This document shows positions 48,102 to 60,700 of a stretch of 64,000 nt of DNA, one piece after another (within the stretch, counting starts at the first letter, position 1; the number at the start of each line of letters is the position of its first letter). The stretch covers positions 372,001 to 436,000 of the forward strand of contig BQMF02000141.1 of NCBI GenBank assembly GCA_027922465.2, read 5' to 3'. Both the position numbers and the translations under genes were made by a program. The notes beneath the pieces are model-generated. The model saw only the letters and a program-made list of their open reading frames with translations. It was not told the origin of the DNA and ran no database searches. This DNA is from Turritopsis dohrnii. Taxonomy: Eukaryota; Cnidaria; Hydrozoa; Anthoathecata; Oceaniidae.

Positions 48102-48910
48102 ATGTTTTGGCTCTTGCTTTTCATCGGAGTATCGAACGAATATGTTTGTGCGGAGAATGAACATTGGTTAAGCTACTTGGAACAAAAAAGTCATTACCTG
48201 GGACACTTCGGTGAAATGTTGAGAAGAAAAAACGAACAGTACTATCAGAAACGCGAGGTACTAAGCTACATTTTTATGTAACCATGGAAATGAAATCGTT
48301 CGGGTAAATATATGGGACTCTGGGACTGCTGGGATCAACATCATTATCGCTTTGAGTCCTTTTTCTTTATCGAAACCTCTTCAGAATATATATAGTCCAG
48401 TATTTGAAAAGCACGACGATTCCTATAAAGCTAATCCGATAAACTGAAACTCTGTTTCCATGACAACCAAACCAAAAAAAGAAAAACCAACACCGTCATC
48501 GTCAGTATTTTGAAATTTAATAGGAATATTCAACATGGCTGATGAATTATCGCGAAATGCAGAAAGAAAACAAAATAAAACATAACGAAGATCACTTTGA
48601 ACTGCACGAGAAAGTCCAAGAAAACGCAGAAGTTAATCGAGAAAATGTGGGGCGTCATCATCATAGACGCCATTACAGAAGTATCCGAAATAAAAGATGG
48701 ATGATAGCAAAAGGTAAAAAAAAAACACAGAAAACTATACTTTCATTCTTATCTGCAAATATAAAAACAAAAATAAAAACGATACATATTATACATGTAC
48801 TTTATATCTTCAATTTATTCCATCAAATCTTTTGTCGGCTAGAACACGATGTTATAACGACAGACGAAGAGGCACTTCATTTCTTTAAGAAGAAACATAC
48901 GCCATGGTGA
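48102..48910 (+). CDS. Small secreted His/Glu/Arg-rich protein, paralogue 2, 137 aa
   Basis: Exons 48102-48257, 48524-48713 and 48843-48910, GT-AG borders, frame kept, 137 residues. Signal peptide MFWLLLFIGVSNEYVCA. The mature chain is a charged helix with many Tyr, His and Glu ('YLEQKSHYLGHF', 'YREMQKENKIKHNEDHF', 'EVNRENVGRHHHRRHYR'). The end, 'SIRNKRWMIAK' followed by 'EHDVITTDEEALHFFKKK', parallels 'KIRNKNIRIDQ' / 'EKVILTDKESKTFFRSK' of the neighbour. That similarity supports removing the second intron, which by itself is open in frame (129 bases). The gene sits 272 bases after its paralogue and converges on the claudin-like gene. Function unknown. Confidence 0.65.
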
Positions 48911-48990
48911 CGTCAGGCCGGTGCGACAGAAGCTTTAAAGTTTGGTTTAGTAACCATGGCAACAATCCTGCCGGTGTTCAAATTCACCTG

Positions 48991-49798
48991 TCACATTTCC
49001 AGTAGTGAATCCGTTCCTTTATGGTAGCGGTAATTTGGTTTCGGTGCTACAAAACATTTTTTACCCATGAATTTTACGTCTCCAACACAAGTATGCAAGA
49101 TCAGACCGATCATAACACAAATAGTTGCACTCCATAAGGCGAAATATGAAAGGCTGGCTGACCAAGGTTGTTTTATAAAGTTTATAGTGTATATGATAAG
49201 CGATGCGAGGCTTGATAATACTAAAAAGGATGGAACTGATTGTTATCTAGGGAAAAAGACCAAAAAAATTATTGAAACAGACGTACATTTCTTACCACAT
49301 GCTAATTCCAACGCTGTCACAGGGATGACAAATTTTGCAAGACGTGACGTCATTGCACCTATTGATAGCAGTATACTTAGAAATCCCATGGTGCTTGCTG
49401 CACCAGTCAAATACAACAGAATCTCCTGGTATTCTAACAAAATAAACAAGTTAAATTTATAAGATGCAAAACAGTTCATAACTATGTCGTACACCGCTTT
49501 CTTTTGTCATGGATATGATGGTAATTAAAACCACTCGAGGGCTACAACACTCACCAGCAATCAGTTTCAGCGTGCTCGACTTGGTCCAACTATAGCATTC
49601 TTTCTGCTTGGGTATTCGATCTGGGTATACTTTACATTCTCTGAGAAGTCCCTGGATGAAATCAATCCTAGTGCTATTTCTAATGTCAGTAAAACCTCTC
49701 CAAGAATCAAGACCTAATGATAAACCAATTAATGCTGATCCACAGAAAGTGAATGCAGAAGCCGTACCAAGCAACAGGAATGTTTTTAATTTTGACAT
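48991..49798 (-). CDS. Four-span claudin/PMP22-like membrane protein, 203 aa
   Basis: Exons 49555-49798, 49296-49433 and 48991-49220 on the minus strand. Donors are GTGAGT and GTAAGA, junctions are phase 1, and the protein is 203 residues. Four hydrophobic segments lie at about residues 6-30, 84-106, 112-136 and 150-172. The first outside loop has a Trp in 'LDSWRGF' and two Cys ('LLRECKV', 'QKECYSW'), resembling the W...C...C loop of the claudin/PMP22/EMP superfamily but without its exact GLW signature. The tail is basic and cytosolic (MGKKCFVAPKPNYRYHKG). A junction or membrane-organising role is possible. Its 3' end is 80 bases from that of the convergent secreted-protein gene. Confidence 0.65.
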
Positions 49799-52142
49799 GA
49801 CGAAAACAAACAGAACTTTGACACCATCTGCTCAATCGTTTCAAAACTTTTTGCAAACAAACAATAACTGTCTGTCTATACACCTATTGATCTTTATGAT
49901 CTTATCTTCCAGTGTCACTAACTCTTTTCATCTCTAAATTGGTGATCGTTTTAACATTGATTTAATTTTCTCCCTGGTAGAAAATAAAAAATACAAATAA
50001 TTCTGTTTTGATTCAAATATCGAATTGATGAACTCGACTTACACCTGTAAATAGTTGAAGTTAATATTATGGAACGCCATAATTGCCTAAAATGGTTATC
50101 CAATATGACGCGCGGTACCATAAGCATTTCGTGTTGTACTTATTTCATACGATGCAGTATTTATTAAAATTTACCATATCTTCCAACCATTACTGTACCA
50201 AAAATCACAAAGAGCATACAGACTTTCTCACCAACCAATCAGCGTGCAGTATGTATAATCTTCCGAAATATTCTTGCTGGCAAATTGTTAAAACAAATTT
50301 TTATGCAGTAATAAATCACGTGAGGTCGAATTTCTTTCTTACTTGTCATGGAAGTTGATACAATGGAAAACTTATCTGTTTATATTCTATCAACGTATTG
50401 TTCTCGAAAAATCGGTTTGGCGAAGTAAGGGAGTTCGACTTCCCATAAGACTCATTTACCAGTTGAATAACGTACAAGACAAAACTGTAACGCAAGTCGC
50501 CGAATCGCGTTTATCAATTCGTGTATTATATTTTAACAATTTCTTCCCTAGTCCTCTTGTAATTATCAAGTCTTCCCCAATTCTCTCATAATTACCATTC
50601 CTTCTTAAACACATTTGATGTCGTAAAGATGGCTCGCTGAACATTACGACGTAGTCGAAGTGTCGCCATTTCATCGATTTTTTTTAACAACAGATTGATG
50701 TTACATGATTGGATGTTAGTTTCCTTAACAGTCTCACTCACCTCAACCATGGTTGATTAATACGAGTACAATATGTAAACAAACCGAAAAGGAAATCGCT
50801 TACGCTGCTGATATACTTGAAGATCCGAAGCATATTACCATCTCATCTGAAAGTAAGGAAAGCTAAGGACAACAAAATGCTTGAATCTTGCAGAAGACTG
50901 TTGTACACGGGACCTGGTGGTATACCTTTTGCATCCTCATCGTAATCAGTAAGAAAATGTATCATCACCTTCACATATCTCCAATGCATTCTTCACATGA
51001 CTTAAATTACCTACTTTTAAATAAACATCACCGACATTAAAACGGCCAATTAAACACTCATCGCATTATTAACAAACAACAAAAAGAAGTTCTTCCGCCG
51101 GTCCTTTCATACTTTGATACTTTATAGCAGTCGTACATTGTCGTGAAATTTCTTAAACACGAAAACTCGTTCTCATTGTTCTAGTTCTTTTGATCATGTA
51201 GGATCGTGTATGATTTCCATAAGGCACTTAATAATTTGTAAAAAAAAAGTTTTCCCGTAAGAACATTAACTGAAATGAAAACGAGTTATGTATAAGAAAT
51301 GCGAGACCCGCAAGTATCCTCTGCTACAAGAGAGTTACTACGCAACACTCGATTATACTCCATCTTTTTACAAAACCAATAAAAAAACACCAATTTCCTA
51401 TGCGATAACATTTTCAAAACTTTGGATAAAAGTCAAATCACCTGTAATAGTTAAGGAAGTATGACCAGGAGTTAAAAATCGACAAAATGATGATATTCGA
51501 CGAAACTTGTCGAAATGATGATCCCCGACGAAATACTCGACGAAATGAGGACACTCGATGGAATGGTATTTGATTAGCAAATTATTGGATAAGCAAACCT
51601 ACCAATCTTTCTATTAAAAAATACCATTGCCAATTAATGTTTCTGATCACAGCCCATCAAACAGCAAATACAAAGGACATGGTTTATGGCGAAGGTATCC
51701 AGTAAAGCTTTCTTGGAAAACACCTTTTGATAAAACATTGAATATTGAGTTACATAGAGTTACATTGTATATACTCGGTAAGAAACAATAGCACTTTTTT
51801 GTATTCAATATTTATTTAGCATCATCACGTGATTCAGGTTAAACCAATTATTGAAAAATATTTCAAAATCGAATCTTCATGGACTTTCCTTCACTAACGA
51901 TTTACATGTGCAATTCAAAAGATTTTTAAACATCTCTTCAGCTTTCAGATTTTATGAACAGCTCTATTATAATTGCTTACCGTTAAACCGTTTTTAAAGT
52001 AGCTACAACACTCCAACTGACGGATTAAATTAATATGCACAGTCAGATAGGAGGACTAGAACAGCAAAGAAGGAGAGACATTAAAAACTATTTTAATAAA
52101 TAATTCGTTCTGTCAAGTTATTCATACAATATGTTTGAAAAT
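49799..52142. other. 2.3-kb stretch without a supported gene
   Basis: No gene was supported. An ACCATGG-context start followed at once by a donor (ATGGTTGAG then GTGAGTGAG, minus strand, near 50740-50750) could be a first exon, but no partner exon was found. At 51475-51560 a 'cgacgaaatgatgatcc' theme repeats three or four times and resembles the loop of the CCTTATCGGGG elements. Confidence 0.35.
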
Positions 52143-54687
52143 TTATGAATCTTTGCTTGTGCTCACTTGTCCTTCAAACAGACCAAATTTCGCTTCCACA
52201 TCATCCCAGCATGTCTTTCCTTTAACTAAATCACGGACCAGACCAGGTATAACATCAATCTAAAATAGAAATTAAGTCAAAGCAAAAATACGCCCCACGA
52301 ACAAAATGCCGCCCTCTCCCAGAGAAGGATATACAACATTGAAGCAGACAATAGACTAGTACAATGTACATACAGAAGCACGGATTTGCCTGGTGGTGTT
52401 CCTTTCTCTCAGTGTGACAGTATGTGGGTCCTTGTTGACAGTGTCAAAATCGACAGTTATACCAAACGGTATGGCTATCTCATCTGTTCTAGCGTATCGG
52501 CGACCGATTGAGCCACTGGAATCATCGACTTTATGAGACATATCAAGTTCTGTGAGGGCCGATGCTAAACGAAATATCAAATAACATATCAAAACATTAC
52601 TATTAACTATTTCCTAGTTGTTACATTAAACAAGCTACTTACAAAGTTGTTGGACGAATGGTTCAAATGCTTCGTTTTTACTGAGTGGCAACACAGAACA
52701 TTTGACAGGAGCCATGAGGGGAGGTAACGAAAGCCACTAAAAAAATTAACGTTTCTGTCAGTAGTTCACATCAAAAGAAAATAAAACCTTAAGAACGAAG
52801 ATATATTTGTTGGTTAGATCAAAACACTGTGATTGGAAACAGAAATTCGGGAAATGTCTCTTCTTACTTACGGGGCATTCAATTTCAGCCAACTAACTTT
52901 AGTGGCTCGTTACATGAGAACGTTTTATTACACAAACTGCGTCGAAAAACCAGCAGTGTTCAATGAAATCTCAAATGAAAGCTGAAATTCCGCCCGCATG
53001 GAATTCTTTTTCATGTCTTTTGAAAATAATACGCCTGCGATGACGATCAGTGTCCTCGTGTAACGGAGGAGCCCCTTTAATATAAATTTTTAATACCGTT
53101 CTTTGTTCGTCTCCTTCTCGAACTCGAAAGTTATGTTCCAGCACAGCATACATTATTCGACCAATCCCGAACGACGGTTCGATCACGTGAGGAGCCACCT
53201 CACGAACTAAGAAAAACAAAAATTACACGAATGCATTTCAATTTCACCAAGGACGATGTGGTTGTCAACTTAGATAGGTTAATCTTCCGCATGGTGGTGT
53301 TCTTATGAAGAATCCATATTAAAGGGACGGCCAACTTTTCATGAACATAAACAACTTACCGTGAATATCTTTTTTATATTTGCGGATATCTTTTACCATG
53401 GTTTTTAGCAGCTCGCACTGAACATCATTCACGCTGATTGCATAAGAACTAAAAATTTAACCAATCATATTTCTTGAAATCGTTTATGATAATAATAAGA
53501 ATCATGGCGGAAAATGGTAGCTGCATTTTCAAAATTTCAATATTACGAATGAAACTCCTCTAGCAAAAATAACCTTGTAAAGTGTTACACCAAGCACCAA
53601 GCACCAAGCAGAAAAATTAATATACTGACGTGAGCGGTAACCATGGTTACGAATCTTATTTTAAATGGATGTAAACGAACAATTTATCATCAATTTTAAA
53701 CTTTGATTCAAAACAAAAAAAAAAATGTTCAAATAACAAGCAAGGGAATGAAGAAAAACTACGAGATCCTGCTCAGTTCCATCATTTCCACAACTTCCAT
53801 TTGTAGAGAATTTATTCCATGCTTGACCACGGTTCCATGCTTGAGAAACTTCGTTCCATGTGAGCGAAACTTTTCTATTTTCAGGGCCGTTAAATACCTG
53901 TTCAGGGCCATCGTAATAAATACAGTATTCACTTTCGCTACCACATGTTTTACATTGTTTTTATTGATAGAAAAATCTCACAAATCTATTCTTTCCAGTC
54001 CTTATTGTAACGCATATATGGCGTAATACAGACATGATAGTATAAGAAAGTGTTTACCCATTCTCTTTCAAAGCAATTTCCAACTGTTCAATTTCTTCCT
54101 TCTGCATTTTGTTGACATACTCGGTAACTTGCTTCGCCTGAGATTTGAACGCCTTTCCCACAGTCGATTTTTCTAGAATGACCTCCACGACATCCACACT
54201 TACGGGTTCAGGCAAATCCACCATGGCTACCAGTTTTTCTCCTGATGCATTTGTGTGTTGTTGGAGATCATAACAAGCGCGATCCGCACAACCAACACAT
54301 TCAATCCATCCCTGCGACAACAACTTAGTATAGACTCTTCATGACAGATCAAACTTTTTAAGTCATTCCCTTATACTCTCAATTCACTGAAAATTCGAAT
54401 TCGTCAGATGTTAAGTGATCAAAGGTTTCTAAGAGAAATAGTGCGTACAAACATATCATGCGCTTACATATGAAGTCTTTAGTTCACAATCCCAACAATC
54501 GCAAGCATAATGCGCCATTTCGTTTGCCATGTGTTGACGGAAGCGCATCTTCTTTGGATCAACACCAATTTTTAACATGAAAGTTTGAATCCGTGCAAGG
54601 AAATATCCTACGGCTGTGTTTGCTATAATCCCCTAAAAAATCCATGTAGATGACATACGTCATACATACGTCATCAAAAATTTACGT

Positions 54688-54722
<35 letters not shown>

Positions 54723-57700
54723 TTTCGTCATTTTGCAAAATCTTAGTACATACTTTCTTATAAATTTCACTTTTTCAAACTTTTCGTCGGGGAAAATTTT
54801 CGTCACGAAGAAAACATTTCGTCACTTTTCCCCGACGAAACTATCCCCGATAAGGTAACAACATAGTGTAGAACTTCAATAAAACAGTTGATATTCTCTG
54901 AGGGAGGTAAGTACAATATAGTAACCATAACTATTCCATTAAAATCCGCCTTCGATTTTGCAGCGCCGCACTAGAGATGGGACATTTCAAGCATGTATTC
55001 TCACAACTTGAAAATTTTTCTCTTTCAAAACATGAGCGAGTTCGTGACGGCGTTTTCGTTGAACCTTTAAAGTAGTGACGGTCTATATTTTTATTAGGGT
55101 TTTTATTAAAGGAACTGCTATCTTTATAACTTTTAGATAGAACGTCCAGTGCAAACACACTACATAATAAAATCAATAAATTCTTCATTGATGATTACCT
55201 CATCCATGGCAGTTTGCAGAGTCAACTCTACAGCTGGTTCTCCTGACATTTGACGTTCTCTGGACAGTAGTAAAGACTTTGTGTCTGACACTTTTGAGAA
55301 TTTAGAAATTTGTTTTTTGTCAGGATCGATGAAATACTCAATTTCCGCCATCAAAAATTCCCTAAAACATATTGAATGCAGATCCGATGAAACACTATCG
55401 AAAGTAAATTCTTATTGTGCCATAAAAACATAAGGATTACATGATAAACTGATGACTTCCTAAACATTTTCACTGGATGCAATCATGTTTTTGTCATACA
55501 GCTGCTGGTTTTTTCAAACAACCTCCCATTTTGAGTACTTACAGCCTTGTTACCAATAAAGAAAAAAATTCAAGCGATGACCTTTAAGATCATTATAATT
55601 AACAGTTCCGAATCTTTGAAAGAAAACACAGCAGAAATATTAGCCAATCACAGCACTGTCAGAATGCATACTGACCATGGAAGTACAATTTTATACAGAC
55701 AGAGGTGTACAAGACTGCTTTATTTCCATACCAAAAAATTAGCAAAGAAAAAGTGTTGTTGCAAGAGAAAAAATCGAAAAAAAAATCTTACCTAACTCTT
55801 AACAGACCAGCACGTGGTGCAATTTCATTTCGAAAACCACAACCAATCTGAGCACCACCGAAAGGTAATCTCCCATTGTTGTAGTCGAGTAACCGTTTAA
55901 AATTCAAGAAGATACCTTGGGCAGTTTCGGGTCGAAGAAAACCAGGCAACAAACCACTAGGTCCAATTGAAGTGCCGAACATCAGATTGAAATCTTGTGG
56001 ATCGCATAGGTCATTATTGGTAGCTGGTGCCTTGCATTCATATTTTTGAATAAGTTGCCAGAGTTCATCTTTTTTGTAATTGTCAATCTAAGAGATAAAA
56101 ATCAATTTTAACAGAAACTGCAGTTACGATACTTAGAAACACAACATCCAAAATAAACGAAAACAAAATGCTGTCATACTTGACTTAAAACTTTTTTGTA
56201 TTCTTCTTTTTTTTCTTCGGAAACTTTCTTTCCAATCATTAATTTCTCCAAGTGTCCTGAACATTTCAATGAAACAATGGTAAGAAAAAATTTGATTTGA
56301 TTGAATTCAGTAATATCAGTAGTTAAGAACAAATTATTTTGAAAAAAAAAAGATAATACCGGGTGCACCAAAAAAAGTGTATACGTTTGAACTGATATTT
56401 TGAAAAAAAACTCTGTTATGCATCTAGAGATTTTTTCTACCTGAAAGACGAAAGATTAACGATGTATCATATGCTAAATTTCGTCTATTTCTTAAAAAGT
56501 TATGAAGCAAAACATTTTATATCTGACTTTAAAAAATGTCGTTTTTTAAGAAAAAATAGGGTATTAAAGGAGTGGTGTCATGAAAATTGGAAAAAAATTT
56601 TTTTCTTCATATATTCCTTGTTTTAATGTAGATACTACAAAATAAATTTAATTTGGAAAAAAAAATCTTTTTATCGCTATAAAATGCCACTTTAAAACAT
56701 AGGCTTAAAACGCTGAATAAATTAGTAATAATTATGTGACGTCATTGAAGAAGTTATATTCAGTGTTGATGCGATGTTTTGCATTCAAATCGAGTGAGTG
56801 TTCTTTGAAATTCAAGAAAATAACTAAGTATTCTTTTTAAATCTAATGAAAAACATGGTTATTTGTGCTGCTGTTGGATGTGACAGTGACTCAACCAAAG
56901 GATAGAACATCAGTTTGTTTAGATTACCTAAAATTCATATTTAAAAAAAAATGGATTTCAAAGTTGAAGCGAGGCCAATCTTCCATCTTTACGTCACTAA
57001 AATTTTAAAGAATCGCGTTTTGGAAGAAATTTAATGGTAAACATGTTATAAGGAGTTTTACTTTAGTGTTTTATCTACATTTTTCGTTATACATAATAGG
57101 TGAACTTTTACTTTCTGTGTGCAAGTGTTTTTTCGATTTTTGTTTTCATGTTTCTCTTCAAAGTGGGAGTTTGAATATTATTTCGTTTCACCGATTATTT
57201 CATTATTGTTTTCATAGAATGAGCTATTGATTCTTGAACTCCTGCACCGATGTTACACAATTTTCACCTGAAACGGAAAATTGGAAAAACGTTAACTTTT
57301 AATATATGAATTTTACTACGATCAATGATCAACTCAATATTGCATGTATTTTTTTTCGTTTTGATTTGTACAAAAATTTATTTTGAAATTTATCGTCTTC
57401 AATCGCATAAACTTCTTTGCAACCAGAACAATCAATTTCTCTACATTTATACATTTGCATCACTGTTTGTTGCGAACTCCGGTAAAGCATTTTCGTCAGC
57501 ATCATCAAAATCATCATCCGGACTTCTTCATGTTCTTTACAGCAACTGGGTCAAAACTATATGGCTTAAACCGCTAAAATTCTCTGTGAAATCCTTGAAA
57601 AACTCATTGCTACATTCTTCATCTTCGCTGAGAACATCTGATTCCTCTTCACTTCAATTCTCACTCATGATTTTTGAAAACATGAAAAACTAGTACGCTC

Positions 57701-60700
57701 CTTTGCACTGACATAACAAATAAAAATAAATGAAACTTCTTCAATGACGTCACACGTTTTTCATCAGAAAAGAAGACAGGGGTTTATAAAATAATAAAAA
57801 ACTCAATATCTTCGGAAGTAAAACATTTTTAAACAAAGTTTCAACACAGGCTAACTACACATTTTTTAAACTAAAGTTTGTCATAAAATTTGAAATGACG
57901 ATACCACTCCTTTAAAAATGTTTTTTAAAACAATAAACTTTTTTCTGCATCAAACATTCATTTTACACTAGTAACACATGAAAACTGGTGCTCAAGGGTT
58001 ATAAAGAAACTCCCAAACGGAATAAAGAAAAGTTCAATTTTTTTTCTCAAAAAATTTGTCAAAACCATGGAAAAGACCTTATTATTGATAGTAAGAGAGA
58101 AAAACATGGCACTGTTAACAAATCAACAATGTCTTTGGATTTGCTTAGAATATGCACATGTGAATAATGCTGCTGAAGTACGACATCAATGGTCTTTACA
58201 ATTTCCAGGAAGACAAACACCATTTGTCCTTCCTTTGTTTTTATTCCCTCTCAAATCAATTTAAAGTTGATTTTTTCTATAAACAAATAATGCACAATAC
58301 AAAAATTTCAAAATATCAGTTCAAACGGATACACTTTTTTTTGGTGCACCCGGTACAAAATACCTTCAAGTAAATGATCAGCACGATAACAATCTCCTGT
58401 TTTCACATCTCGTACCATAACATCAGTAAATCTATCCACATGTCCAGATGCTCTAAAATCCATAATAAAGGCTTATAAGACAAGTAGGTATATTATTACT
58501 TTCACACAAGTCTAGGAAATAACAGTTTACTTTAGAACTTGATGTGGAGTTAATTGTGTGCAACGCACTTCTAGTAATTGTTCTTCCAGTACAAAATGTG
58601 AACGCCAAATATCAACTAAGTTATTTTCCATGGCACAACCCATTGGACCAAAGTCATACAATCCAGCAACACCTGATAAATTGTTTATAAATTATAAGTA
58701 CACTATGCTTAATTTCTTTTATCACTATCAAGCATTCAGAGAAATACAATAAAGTAAACAAAAAATACCTCCATAAATTTCAAAAGCAGGTGCATAAAAG
58801 AATCTTCTCTTTAACAAATCTTCACATTTCGTGCGATCAAAAGTTTCTGGTGGATCAAGAAGAAGTTCCTATAATTATAACAAAAAGGCTCAGAGTAAAA
58901 TGATGTCATTGCAGCATTGTATTGAAATTATTGCAAACTATCAGTTCATCTATTCTTGCTTATGGAACATTTCTAGCAAATGCAATAATCCAATCAGCAT
59001 TTAAAATTTAAAAAAGACAGTTGGAATAAAATGAAAAATAAGAAGGATAAAAAGAGGAGCTAGATGACGATTGAAAACAGTCATTTTAAAACTTTTGAAT
59101 GAACTTGGAACACACCTTCTGTTCTAAAACTCTTTTCCTTGCTTTTAATTCTTTTACTGCAAGATCAATATCAACCATAGCAGCATTTTCAGATTTGAGT
59201 TTCTTCACCAGATCTCCCTATATATAATAGTAAATGAAAAGACGAACTTTTAAAAATTGCATTTATTAACATTAAAATACAAAGCTGGAAAAGCTATGAA
59301 TTATGGCAAGTTATAACTTATCTCCCTATAAAATATAAACCTCATTAACAAATTACAATGGTTCAACTGAAAAGTAACTGATCATGCTTATTCTTAAGTA
59401 AAATCTATATCTGTCAATAGGTGTAATCATTTAAAGGAAAATTAACGTCAAAGTTATGTAATGCTTCACCTGACTAAAGGAAAATCTAATCTTCAGATAA
59501 AATTTTGTAAATTTATTCAAAAAATCAAATTTATAAAAATATAACTTGTTTGAGAGTAAAAATAATCTTCCTTCACTTCGTAATTCGTCATTCACCTTCT
59601 CTTACTAATACATCATATTGGAACCCAAAAACATCAGACTGAGGTCCAAGACAGAAGCCATTAATCATGTGACATGACGTGTATTATGCTCAAAGTTATG
59701 CTCAATCATAAAGAAATGATAAGGATGGCAAACTGTGACACAAAATATCAACAAATATAACTGATACTACTGATGAGCAAGATGAAGTGATTAAGAGTTT
59801 AGGGTGTTTGTTGTCTAAAGCAAACCTGATTATAGCCAAGAGGAATAATTGAATAAGATTTGATGAAAGCAGTGAAGAGTAAGACCTTGATACAATTATA
59901 GTAGGCCTGAGAACTTACATTGATGCAGATGTCAGAACTCTGTGATCTATAACAGTTTCAAGTTCATTGAATGTAAATGCTGCTAGGAGACTCTGATTCT
60001 TTTATATAAATGATAAACTGAATAATATTCAGTGTATCACTTCACATCTCCAAATAATTCGTTTGAACTACAGAACAGTTTTATCAAAGCATCAACACTG
60101 TCATCAAAATTTCAAAGATTTGTCAACATGCTTAAGTAATTAAGCCATAAATTGTGAGTTTTTTTTAAAATATCTTTACATCTTCATTTTATTGCATGTT
60201 TGTCTTCTTGTCCTTCTTCCAAAAGCATTCAGAAAAAAATAAAGAAATATGATTTTCTTATATGAGGCCCGGTCTATTTCTAAAACGTATTTCTCTAGAT
60301 TACTTTAGTTCTTAGACCAATGCTTTGCTCGACCACATACAATATGGGTACACCATGCATCGGAGTGGAGTATTGAGATATGACAGGACAGGACTCAAAC
60401 ACGGGTCGTAGCAGTCACACTCAAAGGTATACACCATCTTTGCATGATCATATAAATAGAGCATAGAAGAAAGTTTTTGTACATATCGCATTTTGGTTAA
60501 AGGGAGCTTATATACAAGTACTTATTGAAAATTCCAGATGTAAAGCATTTGGATGTGCTAACACAAAGTGGAAAAGATAAAGTGGTTTGCAGTGATCACT
60601 TTTACGAAAACGGTTTTGAAGTTGATAAATATGCCAAAGAAAAGAACCTTTTGTTTTTTAGCTTCTTGATTGGTAAACTAATATTCGAAGGTGGCCTTAA

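Larger units (their letters stand above)
56359..58353. mobile_element. TA-target element with CCGGGTGCACC ends in a GARS intron
   Basis: CCGGGTGCACCAAAAAAAGT (56359) pairs with ACTTTTTTTTGGTGCACCCGG-type end (58353), and the arms continue through 'gtttgaactgatattttgaa'. TA flanks both sides. It is 2.0 kb, of which 1.34 kb is a nested TTAA element. Its own residue of about 650 bp has no clear ORF, so it is a non-autonomous Tc1/mariner-type or similar element (inference from the TA target). Its right end is only about ten bases from the donor of the preceding exon. Confidence 0.75.

Noticed and set aside
49067..49462. Plus-strand 131-aa frame opposite the claudin-like gene
   Set aside because: It is antisense to two well-spliced exons with clear membrane segments and has no domain features itself.
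50740..50752. Minus-strand ATGGTTGAG followed by GTGAGTGAG in a strong start context, a possible first exon
   Set aside because: No downstream exon in frame could be found before the claudin-like gene, which has its own ATG and complete topology.
57325..57693. Plus-strand 122-aa frame in the GARS intron
   Set aside because: Inside the TTAA element; low-complexity Ser/Phe content and no start or splice support. Probably the complement of an acidic transposon tail.
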